A stretch of DNA of 64,000 bases, from NCBI GenBank assembly GCA_900548145.1, contig URJB01000005.1, positions 20,980-84,979 on the forward strand, read 5' to 3'. The notes under the pieces are model-generated. The model was not told the DNA's origin, made no database searches, and worked only from the letters and a program-made list of their open reading frames with translations. The position numbers and the translations under genes are program-made. Each line of letters opens with the position of its first letter. Positions within the stretch are counted from its first letter, which is position 1. Below, piece after piece: positions 42,339 to 50,310 of the stretch. The stretch is from an uncultured Eubacteriales bacterium (GTDB taxonomy: Bacteria > Bacillota > Clostridia > Christensenellales > Aristaeellaceae).

Positions 42339-44963
42339 TCAATATTCCAGCTCGATCTCCGAACCGGTCAGTTTCTTATGCACCACGATCTTCTTGTCGA
42401 TGCGCTCCCGAAGCTCGGGCATATGGGAGATCACGCCGATCATCCGATCGCCGTCCGCCAGCGAGGACAGCAGCGCCATGGCGTTGCGCAGGGCGTTTTC
42501 GTCCAGCGTGCCGAAGCCCTCGTCGATGAACATGGCTTCCAGCCGCACGCCGCCGCTCTCGCTCTGCACCACGTCGGACAGACCCAGCGCCAGCGACAGG
42601 GAAGCCAGAAAGCTCTCGCCGCCGGACAGGGTGGACACGTCCCGCCACTGGCCCGTGGCCCGATCCAGCACGTCCAGATCCAGCCCGGACTGACTGCGGC
42701 GATCCTTCGCTTCTTCCTTCAGCCGCAGCACGAACATACCGTCGGTCATCTGGGTCAGCCGCTTATTGGCCGCTGCCACCACCTGCTTGAAATAGTACTG
42801 TTGCACGTAGGTCTCGAAGGTGATCTTGACCTTCTGACTCAGCTGCCCGCTCATGGCCCGGTACAGGTCGTCCAGCACCGCCCATTCCTCGGCGTGGGCT
42901 TTCTTCTGCTCCGCCGCCCGGCGGATGGCCTTTCCCGCCTCCTGATGCAGCGTCAGCCGCCGGTCGCAGCCCCGGCTTCGTTCCTGTGCCTGCCGGTACT
43001 GCTCCGTCATGGCCTTCTGCTGCTGCAGCAGGGCTTCGATATCGGCCCGTGCGCTGTCCTTCAGCTGAGTTTCCCGCTCCTGAACCCGGTCGTTCAGCGA
43101 TTTCTTTTTTTCTTCATAGCGGCGAATGGCCCCGTCCAGCCGTTCCGTTTCTTCCGCGGGCAGGCAGGCGGTGCGGTAAGCCGTTTCGTCCTCGAAGCCC
43201 TGCTGCGCCAGCCCTGCGGCAAACTCTCTGTCCAGCCGGTCGGCTTCCTTTTCCAGCTCGCCTGTCTTTTTCAGGCAGGCTTCCAGCAGGACGGCGGCCT
43301 TTTCCAGACGGCTCTGGCACTGGCTCCGCCGGGTTTCCGTCCGCTCCGCCGCTTCCCGAATTTTCCGGGCGGCTGCGTCCGCTTCGTTCATTCGCTGACG
43401 GACGCTCTGTTCCGTGTCCTCGTCGCCGATTCCTTCCTCCTGCAGGGTCTTTTGCAGGGTCTCCAATGCAGCCCGAGCTGCGGCGGTCTGGCTGGAAATT
43501 TTATGCAGCTGTTCTTCCAGCCGCTTGCGGCGGTCGTCCGCCGCCTGAAACTGCTCCTGTGTCGCCCCGCCTTCCTGCAGGACGGCGGGGGCGGGATGGT
43601 GGGTCGCGCCGCATACGGGGCAGGGCTCGCCCTCCCGGAGCTCCCGGGCCAACAATCCGCTCTGGCTGCGGTAGTAAGCCTGCCGCACGGCCAGATATTC
43701 CTGCTCGGCCCTGTTGCTGTCCTCCAAGGCCTTTGTCTGCAAACGGTCCAGCCGTGCCAGCTCCGCCGTGTCCTTCTGCCGCTTTTCCAGAAATTTCAGG
43801 CAGCTTTCCAGCCGTTTGACCAGCCGGACGTTTTCCTCCGCCAGCGGAAGCTGCTCCCGTGCCTGCTTCGCCGCCTGTTCCAGCGCGGGAAGGCTGGCTT
43901 CCTGCGCCTGTTTTTCCTGCGTCAGCCGGGCGGCCTGCGTCTTTTCCGCGTCCAGACTTTGCCGGTTCCGCTGGCGCAGCTGATCGGTCGGCCCCAGCAG
44001 TTGAGCACTGCGAGCCGCCGCCAGCGCGGCCTTTCGCTCCTCTACGGCGCTTTTTTTTTGCAGAAGACCGGCCAACTCCTGTTTCCACTGTTCCAGCTCG
44101 TCAAAGCGCTGGTTCCGATTGCGCCCGTCGGCGATGGCGGCGGTCAGGGCTTTCAGCTGACCGTCCAGCGTGTCGCACTGGCCGTCCGCTTCTTTTTTCA
44201 GACTGGTTTCATAGGCGTACAGCCCCCGCAGCGCCTCCAACAGCTGATCGGCGTACTTTGCGTCCGTCTGGTACTGTTTCAGCCTTTCCCGGTCGGGAAA
44301 TTCCGGCTCGGGGCTGATCTTTCCCGCTTCGGTCACGATGCGCAGATCCAGTTCCCTTTGCATCTGCGCGGCAGCGGCGCATTTTTCCTTGGCCTTCTTT
44401 TGCAGATCGGCGTAAAGCGAGGTGTTGAACAGCTGCTGGAACAGCTTTTTGCGGTCATCGGACTTGGCGTTGAGGATCTTCAAAAAATCCCCTTGGGCGA
44501 TCATCACCGTCTGGGCGAACTGATCCTGACTCAGGCCGATCAGTTCCTGCGCTTTGGCCTTCACCTCGTCCGTCCCCGTCCAGCATTCGCCGGTGTCCAG
44601 TTCCGTCAGCTCAGCGGCGGCCTTCTGTTCCACCAGATCGTCCCCCCGGCGGCTCTGGCGCAGGTAGGGCGGATTCCGTTTCAGGCGATAGGTGTGCTGA
44701 CGGTGCTGAAATACCAGCTCCACATAGGTATCCGTGTCCCGGGCGGCATAGTCCGACCGAAAGGATTTGGACGCGCGGCGTTCCCTGCCCCCGGAACCCT
44801 CGCCGTAAAAGGCGAAGCTGATAGCGTCGAAAATGGTGGTCTTGCCCGCGCCCGTGTCGCCGGTGATGAGAAAAATGCCATTTTCGCAAAGCTTGGTAAA
44901 GTCGATCGTTGTCGTTTTCGCGTAGGGGCCGAAGGCCGAAAGGGTCAATTTCAGCGGCTTCAT
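42339..44963 (-). CDS. sbcC: Exonuclease subunit SbcC
   Basis: An 874-residue SMC/Rad50-like ATPase. The N-terminus has Walker A TGDTGAGKTT (GDTGAGKTTIFDAISF), and long coiled coils flank the zinc hook CPVCGATHHP near residue 446. The C-terminus has signature LSGGESFLASLSLALGL, Walker B EAMFIDEGFGTLD and the D-loop. At 874 residues it is shorter than many SbcC proteins (1000+), mostly through shorter coiled coils. It forms the nuclease complex with SbcD, its four-base-overlapping upstream partner, and processes hairpin and blocked DNA ends. Confidence 0.95.
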   Translation of the reverse strand: MKPLKLTLSAFGPYAKTTTIDFTKLCENGIFLITGDTGAGKTTIFDAISFAFYGEGSGGRERRASKSFRSDYAARDTDTYVELVFQHRQHTYRLKRNPPYLRQSRRGDDLVEQKAAAELTELDTGECWTGTDEVKAKAQELIGLSQDQFAQTVMIAQGDFLKILNAKSDDRKKLFQQLFNTSLYADLQKKAKEKCAAAAQMQRELDLRIVTEAGKISPEPEFPDRERLKQYQTDAKYADQLLEALRGLYAYETSLKKEADGQCDTLDGQLKALTAAIADGRNRNQRFDELEQWKQELAGLLQKKSAVEERKAALAAARSAQLLGPTDQLRQRNRQSLDAEKTQAARLTQEKQAQEASLPALEQAAKQAREQLPLAEENVRLVKRLESCLKFLEKRQKDTAELARLDRLQTKALEDSNRAEQEYLAVRQAYYRSQSGLLARELREGEPCPVCGATHHPAPAVLQEGGATQEQFQAADDRRKRLEEQLHKISSQTAAARAALETLQKTLQEEGIGDEDTEQSVRQRMNEADAAARKIREAAERTETRRSQCQSRLEKAAVLLEACLKKTGELEKEADRLDREFAAGLAQQGFEDETAYRTACLPAEETERLDGAIRRYEEKKKSLNDRVQERETQLKDSARADIEALLQQQKAMTEQYRQAQERSRGCDRRLTLHQEAGKAIRRAAEQKKAHAEEWAVLDDLYRAMSGQLSQKVKITFETYVQQYYFKQVVAAANKRLTQMTDGMFVLRLKEEAKDRRSQSGLDLDVLDRATGQWRDVSTLSGGESFLASLSLALGLSDVVQSESGGVRLEAMFIDEGFGTLDENALRNAMALLSSLADGDRMIGVISHMPELRERIDKKIVVHKKLTGSEIELEY

Positions 44964-46084
44964 CGAATCTCTCCCTCCAGTTCCTTCCGCAGACTGCGCA
45001 GAATCTCCATATGCCGGGGGCCGGGCGGGCAGTCGTTATTCTGCAGCCGGTAAAAATCCGAGAACAGCTCCTCCGGGCTTTTGTTCTCCATGGCTTCCCG
45101 GGCCAGCACGTCAATATCCGTCTTGGTTTTGGAATTGACCACGGAAAACTTCATCATGTTGGGAAATACGGTGCTCACCGTCACCCGTGCGTCCGGGGGC
45201 GGCAGCTCGTCCCGCAGTGTGACCCACACATAGTCCTCCGAATAGGGCATGGTCAGAACGTCGTCCATCAGACCCTCCACCAGCCGCATATCGTGAGGAG
45301 GGGCCAGCGGCACGGTGCGGATGCTGATTTCCCCCTTTTCCTCCATCTCCACCACCGTCACCGATTTTTTCTGGTTCACCTCGGAGAAGGAATACTTCAT
45401 CAGGGAGCCCGCATAGCGCAGGGTCTCCCGGGTACACTGCTGCGGCTTGTGGATGTGGCCCAGCGCCACATAATCAAAATCGTCAAACACCGCCGCGTCG
45501 ATGTTGTCCAGCCCGCCCACGGTCTTTTCCTCGGAGTCGGAGGTCTCCGCGCCGGTGATGAACTGGTGGCACACCAGCACGTTCCGCTTGGCCGTATCCA
45601 CCGGCGAATGGCGCAGCACCGCCTGCACCGCGTCCTGATAGGTCTCGATCTTCTCATCGGGATAGAACCGGCGCAACTGTATGGGCTTCAAAAACGGTAG
45701 CAGACTGACCACCAGTTCCCCGTGCTCGTCCTGTAGCGTCACCTGCTGCAAATGGCCGTCAAAGGCCTCGCTGACGTACACGCCCGAGTTTTTCAAAAGC
45801 GACGAAAAATAGGAAATTCGCTGGGCGGAGTCGTGGTTGCCGCTGATCACGAACACTGCAAGCCCCATTTCCTTCAGCCGGGTGATGAACTGGTCGAACG
45901 CGGCCATGGCTTCGCTCTGGGGCGAGGCTTTCTGGTATACGTCCCCGGCGATCAGCACCGCGTCGACCCGCTCACTTCGGGCGATCTCCTCCACCTGACA
46001 CAGCAGCCGAACCTGATCCTCCAAAAATGAAAAGTCGTTCAGGCGTTTGCCCAGATGCAGGTCCGCCAGATGCAGAAATTTCAT
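44960..46084 (-). CDS. sbcD: Exonuclease subunit SbcD
   Basis: A 374-residue Mre11-like calcineurin-type phosphoesterase. The metal-binding signatures are HLADLHLGKRL, IAGDVYQ, SGNHDS, VCHQFITG and GHIHKPQ. A C-terminal capping/dimerisation region follows. It is the first gene of the operon, with AAAGGAG before ATG and a four-base overlap with sbcC. It is the nuclease subunit of the SbcCD complex in DNA end processing. Confidence 0.95.
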   Translation of the reverse strand: MKFLHLADLHLGKRLNDFSFLEDQVRLLCQVEEIARSERVDAVLIAGDVYQKASPQSEAMAAFDQFITRLKEMGLAVFVISGNHDSAQRISYFSSLLKNSGVYVSEAFDGHLQQVTLQDEHGELVVSLLPFLKPIQLRRFYPDEKIETYQDAVQAVLRHSPVDTAKRNVLVCHQFITGAETSDSEEKTVGGLDNIDAAVFDDFDYVALGHIHKPQQCTRETLRYAGSLMKYSFSEVNQKKSVTVVEMEEKGEISIRTVPLAPPHDMRLVEGLMDDVLTMPYSEDYVWVTLRDELPPPDARVTVSTVFPNMMKFSVVNSKTKTDIDVLAREAMENKSPEELFSDFYRLQNNDCPPGPRHMEILRSLRKELEGEIR

Positions 46085-46267
46085 CGTCTGTTTCTCCTTT
46101 GTATCCCATTTTTTAATGCTTCACGGACTGCCTTTTTCCTCTGTCAGCCTCTTCATTGTATCCCATCGGCCCTTCCCTGGCAAGACGCAAAATAGGCTTC
46201 CGGCTGTTCCCTAAACCGGTTTTTCGTGTTACAATGCTTCGGGCGTATGCCCAGGGAGGTTTTCTTC

Positions 46268-46807
46268 ATGATTCATGTCAGCCAGCCCATGACCACTGTG
46301 CCGGAGCATTTTTCCACGCCCCTGCAGGAACTGGTCTACCGTACCCTGACCCGGCTCTCCATTCCCTTTCAGCGGGTGGAAAACGACCCCGCCATCACCA
46401 TGGAGGATTGTCAGGCCATCGACGACCGCCTGCAAATGCAGACCGTCAAGACCCTGTTTTTGTGCAACCGTCAGCAGACCGCCTTTTACCTCTTCGTCAC
46501 CCCGGGGGACAAGCCCTTTCGCACGAAGGATTTCAGCTCCGCGCTGGGCGTTTCCCGGGTCTCTTTTGCAACGCCGGAACAGCTTTTGCAGCTTTTGGGC
46601 ACCGTTGTCGGCGCCGCCACGGTCTTCGGCCTGCTGCTGCCCTCGGCCCGGGAGGTGCGCGTGGTCTTCGACCGGGCGCTGGCGGACAGCGAATGGTACG
46701 GCTGCACCGACGGCACCACCACCGGCTACATGAAGCTGCGCACCCGGGATGTGATCGACCGGCTGCTCCCCTACACCGCCCATACGCTGGAATGGGTGGA
46801 GGTGTAA
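46268..46807 (+). CDS. YbaK/ProX-like aminoacyl-tRNA deacylase domain protein
   Basis: A 179-residue stand-alone editing-domain protein related to the prolyl-tRNA synthetase insertion domain. The family Lys region is visible in MQTVKTLFLCN and the core in GVSRVSFATPEQLLQLLGTVVGAATVFGL. It is expected to hydrolyse mischarged tRNA (for example Ala-tRNAPro). The start at 46268 is favoured by GGGAGG upstream over the longer frame at 46226. It is followed after 45 bases by the rhodanese-TtcA gene on the same strand, which suggests a small tRNA-quality/modification operon. Confidence 0.85.
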   Translation: MIHVSQPMTTVPEHFSTPLQELVYRTLTRLSIPFQRVENDPAITMEDCQAIDDRLQMQTVKTLFLCNRQQTAFYLFVTPGDKPFRTKDFSSALGVSRVSFATPEQLLQLLGTVVGAATVFGLLLPSAREVRVVFDRALADSEWYGCTDGTTTGYMKLRTRDVIDRLLPYTAHTLEWVEV

Positions 46808-46852
46808 GCATCCCATTCGAATGCCATTTTTACCTGAAAGGAACGAAGGCCC

Positions 46853-48010
46853 ATGACCCCTGAGATCGAAATTTCCCAAGCAGCGCTGGACAGTCTGCCA
46901 AATTGTCTGCTGGTGGACATGCGGGACGCCGAAAGCGTGGCCTACGGGGTTATCCCCGGGGCGGTTCCGCTGCCGCCGGAACGGCTGGAAGCCGAGGTTC
47001 CCGCCCGCTGCGCCGGGAGACCCGTGGTACTGTACTGTGCCAGGGGGCAGTTCAGTGTGGACGCGGCGGAAGACCTGCGCCGTCTGGGCGTGGAGGCCTA
47101 CAGTCTGGAGGGCGGCTACGCGGGCTGGCTGCTGTATCGAATGCAGCGGGAGCAGGAGACCAGCCTGCTGCAGCAGCAGATTGAGGAGGGCATCCGCAAG
47201 ACGTGGCACAAGCGGCTTTTTTCCAAGTTTGCCAAGGCCATCCGCACCTATGATCTGGTCAAGCCCGGCGACCGGATCGCCGTGTGCATTTCCGGCGGCA
47301 AGGATTCCATGCTCATGGCCAAGCTGTTTCAGGAGCTTTACCGGCACCACAAATTCCCCTTCGAGCTGAAATTTCTGGTCATGGATCCCGGCTACAACGA
47401 GACCAACCGCAAGGTGATCGAGCACAACGCCCGGCTTTTGGGCATTCCCATCACCATTTTTGAGACGGATATTTTCGACATCGTCTACAAGGAAGAAAAG
47501 AACCCCTGCTACCTGTGCGCCCGGATGCGCCGGGGGTATCTGTACAGCAAGGCGCGGGAACTGGGCTGCAACAAGATCGCGCTGGGCCATCATTACGACG
47601 ACGTGATCGAGACCATCCTCATGGGGATGCTCTACGGCGCGCAGGTGCAGACCATGATGCCCAAGCTGCACAGCACCAACTTTCCCGGCATGGAACTGAT
47701 CCGCCCCATGTACCTGATCCGGGAGGCGGATATCAAGGCGTGGCGGGACCGCAACGACCTGCACTTCATCCAGTGCGCCTGCCGCTTCACCGACACCTGC
47801 ACCACCTGCGACCCCAGCGGCCGCTCTGTGTCCAAGCGCATGGAGATCAAGCAGCTCATCGCCCAGCTGAAAAAAATCAATCCCTCGGTGGAGGCCAACA
47901 TTTTCCGCAGCATGGAAAACGTGAACCTGAACACGGTCATTTCCTACAAACAGGGCGATCAGGTGCATTCGTTCCTGGACCGGTATGATGAAATTCAGGG
48001 GAAGGAATAA
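46853..48010 (+). CDS. Rhodanese-TtcA fusion, tRNA 2-thiocytidine synthetase-like protein
   Basis: A 385-residue two-domain protein. Residues ~1-100 are a rhodanese domain with persulfide-type Cys62 (VLYCARGQFS). The remainder is a TtcA/TilS-type PP-loop ATPase with SGGKDS at 147-152, CxxC at Cys219/Cys222 (PCYLCARM), the GHHYDDVIET motif, and a Cys-rich CACRFTDTCTTC block. TtcA needs an iron-sulfur cluster and a sulfur donor. Here the donor domain is fused to the enzyme, which explains the architecture. It acts on tRNA, probably at C32. It ends at a bidirectional terminator. Confidence 0.88.
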   Translation: MTPEIEISQAALDSLPNCLLVDMRDAESVAYGVIPGAVPLPPERLEAEVPARCAGRPVVLYCARGQFSVDAAEDLRRLGVEAYSLEGGYAGWLLYRMQREQETSLLQQQIEEGIRKTWHKRLFSKFAKAIRTYDLVKPGDRIAVCISGGKDSMLMAKLFQELYRHHKFPFELKFLVMDPGYNETNRKVIEHNARLLGIPITIFETDIFDIVYKEEKNPCYLCARMRRGYLYSKARELGCNKIALGHHYDDVIETILMGMLYGAQVQTMMPKLHSTNFPGMELIRPMYLIREADIKAWRDRNDLHFIQCACRFTDTCTTCDPSGRSVSKRMEIKQLIAQLKKINPSVEANIFRSMENVNLNTVISYKQGDQVHSFLDRYDEIQGKE

Positions 48011-48040
48011 GACGGTCTTCTCCTCAAAAACATTGATACG

Positions 48041-48073
48041 CAAACGGCGCGGCCTTTCCGGTCGCGCCGTTTG
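48041..48073. terminator. Bidirectional terminator between convergent genes
   Basis: An 11-bp perfect stem CAAACGGCGCG / CGCGCCGTTTG with an 11-base loop, followed by ATTTTC on the plus strand. Confidence 0.85.
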
Positions 48074-48080
48074 ATTTTCG

Positions 48081-48536
48081 TTATTCCAATGCCGCATTAT
48101 TTTTCCAGTGATTCAGATATGGCACGACCGCTTCCATATGGGCGCGGACCTGCTCTGCGGGCCAGCTTTCGTTGGCCATGTGTTCTACGCAGAAATCAAT
48201 GAGCTGCTCTTTGCTTTCGTATTTGAATTCCCCATCGGTATAGCACCACTTGCAATATTCCTCGTTGAAGGAACCGTCCGTTTCTTTGCTGATGGTGGAA
48301 TCGTCAAGCGGCATCCCGCAGCATTGGCAGATCAGCTTTCGCGGGGAGCCAAGCAGCGTATTGATCGAAACGTCAAAAACCTTTGACAGCAGCTTCAGCG
48401 TTTCCACATTGGGCGTCGTTTCCCCGTTTTCCCAGCGGGACACCGCCTGCCTTGTCACAAACACTTTTTCTGCCAGTTCGTCCTGCGACATTCCCTTCCG
48501 GTTCCTCAGCTGGCACAGGATCTCCTTTGTATCCAT
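48081..48536 (-). CDS. XRE regulator with putative zinc-ribbon domain
   Basis: A 151-residue protein. The N-terminal helix-turn-helix reads GMSQDELAEKVFVTRQAVSRWENGE. The C-terminal domain matches the putative zinc ribbon family (PF12674-like), with Cys70, Cys72, Cys73, Cys95 and Cys98 in CQCCGMPL and EEYCKWCY contexts. The start at 48536 follows GAGGAGGGG. The frame extension to 48590 lacks a binding site. Such proteins are common solitary regulators in Clostridia, and the target is unknown. It lies at the edge of an AT-richer patch. Confidence 0.85.
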   Translation of the reverse strand: MDTKEILCQLRNRKGMSQDELAEKVFVTRQAVSRWENGETTPNVETLKLLSKVFDVSINTLLGSPRKLICQCCGMPLDDSTISKETDGSFNEEYCKWCYTDGEFKYESKEQLIDFCVEHMANESWPAEQVRAHMEAVVPYLNHWKNNAALE

Positions 48537-48610
48537 TTGAAACCCCTCCTCGATGCAAGGGTAACACAGGATCGTTTTCCAGACAAGCAACTGGCAGTTG
48601 CTGCGGCCTG

Positions 48611-49180
48611 TCAGTCCTTCAGGATTCCGGGGAAATTTCCTTTCAGAAAATGTCTGTACTCCGGATGCTCCGAAGCGTTCTCATACTCTTCTCGAATGGT
48701 CTTTTCATTCCATTCCTTCGCTCTCTCCGACAGTTCTTCATACCGAACGACGGAAAGCAGGCCTTCGCGTTCCGCCTGCAGGATCGCCTCATAGGCGTCC
48801 GGAATGAATTCCGAGCCCGCCACATCGACCGGCACGCTGCTTGCGGCCGCATCCGGGATTGGAACGGCAAAACCGGCCTCCGAAATGGTCTCGGCCCGAT
48901 AGATATAACCGGACACGCCCTGATAGGTACTGATCAGCGCGTTGGGGTAGTATTCCTCCAGCCGCTGGCGCCCGTCCCTGTTAAAGCCATACGGCCCCCA
49001 CTTCTGGTAGATCCCCTCATACAAAAAGCCGGTCTCCTTACAATACTTCTCAACGGCGTTGCTCAAGTACACCAATACATTTTCTCTTTTTTTCGAAAAG
49101 TAGACCAGCGGGATCCCATGATTGGAAACATGCGGCTTCAGTTGGGTGATCCCGCCGAACGGCGATGCGTGATAGTACAT
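48611..49180 (-). CDS. Hypothetical protein, 189 residues
   Basis: I do not recognise this protein with certainty. It starts MYYHASPFGGITQLKPHVS and contains PLVYFSKKRENVLVYLSNAV, TYQGVSGYIYRAE and an acidic/basic C-terminus. It has no signal peptide or membrane helix. The early YHAS plus VYFS strands faintly recall ADP-ribosyltransferase-like folds, but no catalytic triad can be assigned. AGGAGG precedes the ATG. GC content is low compared with neighbours, and it lies between two regulators on the same strand. Confidence 0.75.
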   Translation of the reverse strand: MYYHASPFGGITQLKPHVSNHGIPLVYFSKKRENVLVYLSNAVEKYCKETGFLYEGIYQKWGPYGFNRDGRQRLEEYYPNALISTYQGVSGYIYRAETISEAGFAVPIPDAAASSVPVDVAGSEFIPDAYEAILQAEREGLLSVVRYEELSERAKEWNEKTIREEYENASEHPEYRHFLKGNFPGILKD

Positions 49181-49302
49181 TGCTTCTCCTCCTGAGCGTA
49201 TTTTTTACGGTCCAGGTCGATGAACGAAATAAGCCTCTTTCATGCGTTTCCTCCGCTCTTTCCTAAACCGGAAGAAAGCAGCCCCGTCTGAATCGGCAAC
49301 CG

Positions 49303-50175
49303 CTATGCCAGATATTCCGGATAGCTTTTCGTAAATTGCTCGTTTGCTTTCAGCAGTTGTTCGTAATGCTCGTTATACAGCGGACTGAGCTTTCTCATGG
49401 CGGGGATAAACGTATCGTCATATCCATTGGCCGCGCAGATCTGTTTCATCGTTTCCATCAGCCGGCAGGCAGGCGAATTCTGATATTCCTCCGTTTGCCG
49501 GTATTTTTGGTAATCATCCAATACCTTTTTATGATTCCTGACAAACTCGTCCAGATTCTGAAGGGCATACTCCTGTTCCTGCAAAACGCGCCGGAGCCTC
49601 TCGGTTTCCTCTTCTCCGGAGCCTTCTTCCATACAGGCATCCAGATATTCCCGCAGATCATCCGGCAAACGGATCTCCGGAACCCGATCAAAGAATTCGA
49701 TGATCTGATGAAAGGCTTTTTTCTGTTCCTCCGTCTCCACCTTTCCCGTCAGATATCTGGAAAAATGGAGACGGATGATTTTCCCATAATACCCCGGAAA
49801 CAGCTCGCCCAGTTTTTGGATAATGATCGTATTGGAACTGAGCGGATCAATCTCCGGCTCAAGATCCTCGATTGCTTCTCCTGCCGCCAGCCGCTTCAAC
49901 CATTCCTGTTTGGTTTTTTCCTGCTCCAGTTCCAGCTCTCTTTGATAAAAAATGCCGCTGATTTCCCCGCGATCCTCAAGCACACGCCGGATCTCCCGGA
50001 TGCTCAAGCCTAATTTCCGATATAGAACGACCCGCTTTAGTACTTTCGTATCCTCTTCTGAAAAATCTCTATATCCATTTTCCAGCACCTTCGGATCGAC
50101 CAGCCCCTGCTCCACATAATACTGGACCGCTTTTTTGGTGATACCGCATTTCCTTGCCGCTTCGTTGATAAGCAT
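49303..50175 (-). CDS. MerR-family transcriptional regulator
   Basis: A 290-residue regulator. The N-terminal MerR winged helix (LINEAARKCGITKKAVQYYVEQGLV ... YRDFSEEDTKVLKRVVLYRKLGLS) is followed by a long all-helical effector region of about 200 residues without a recognisable ligand motif. The ATG at 50175 is chosen because GGGGAGG lies eight bases upstream. The GTG at 50184 is too close to it. GC content (38% in one sampled line) is far below the flanking genes, indicating foreign origin. The targets may be the adjacent small genes or the exporter. Confidence 0.85.
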   Translation of the reverse strand: MLINEAARKCGITKKAVQYYVEQGLVDPKVLENGYRDFSEEDTKVLKRVVLYRKLGLSIREIRRVLEDRGEISGIFYQRELELEQEKTKQEWLKRLAAGEAIEDLEPEIDPLSSNTIIIQKLGELFPGYYGKIIRLHFSRYLTGKVETEEQKKAFHQIIEFFDRVPEIRLPDDLREYLDACMEEGSGEEETERLRRVLQEQEYALQNLDEFVRNHKKVLDDYQKYRQTEEYQNSPACRLMETMKQICAANGYDDTFIPAMRKLSPLYNEHYEQLLKANEQFTKSYPEYLA

Positions 50176-50265
50176 CCTTCTCACCTCCCCCTCATTGTAA
50201 ACCGGCCTGTAAGGGGACAGTCAATACGGAATGCCAAATTTCCGCCAATTTTCTGCAACGGGCAA

Positions 50266-50294
50266 GCGCCGCACGTTTTCCTTCCGTGCGGCGC
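50266..50294 (+). terminator. Hairpin with T-run on the plus strand
   Basis: A 10-bp perfect stem GCGCCGCACG / CGTGCGGCGC followed by GTTTTTTG on the plus strand only. The adjacent genes are on the minus strand, so its direction is unexpected. It may still stall minus-strand transcripts of the exporter. Confidence 0.55.
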
Positions 50295-50310
50295 GTTTTT
50301 TGTTTCTCTT

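Noticed and set aside
41511..45053. A 1180-codon open frame on the plus strand across sbcC and the isomerase gene
   Set aside because: It is antisense to coding sequence with clear SbcC motifs. The translation is a low-complexity Gln/Leu/Pro/Arg-rich product typical of GC-rich shadow frames.
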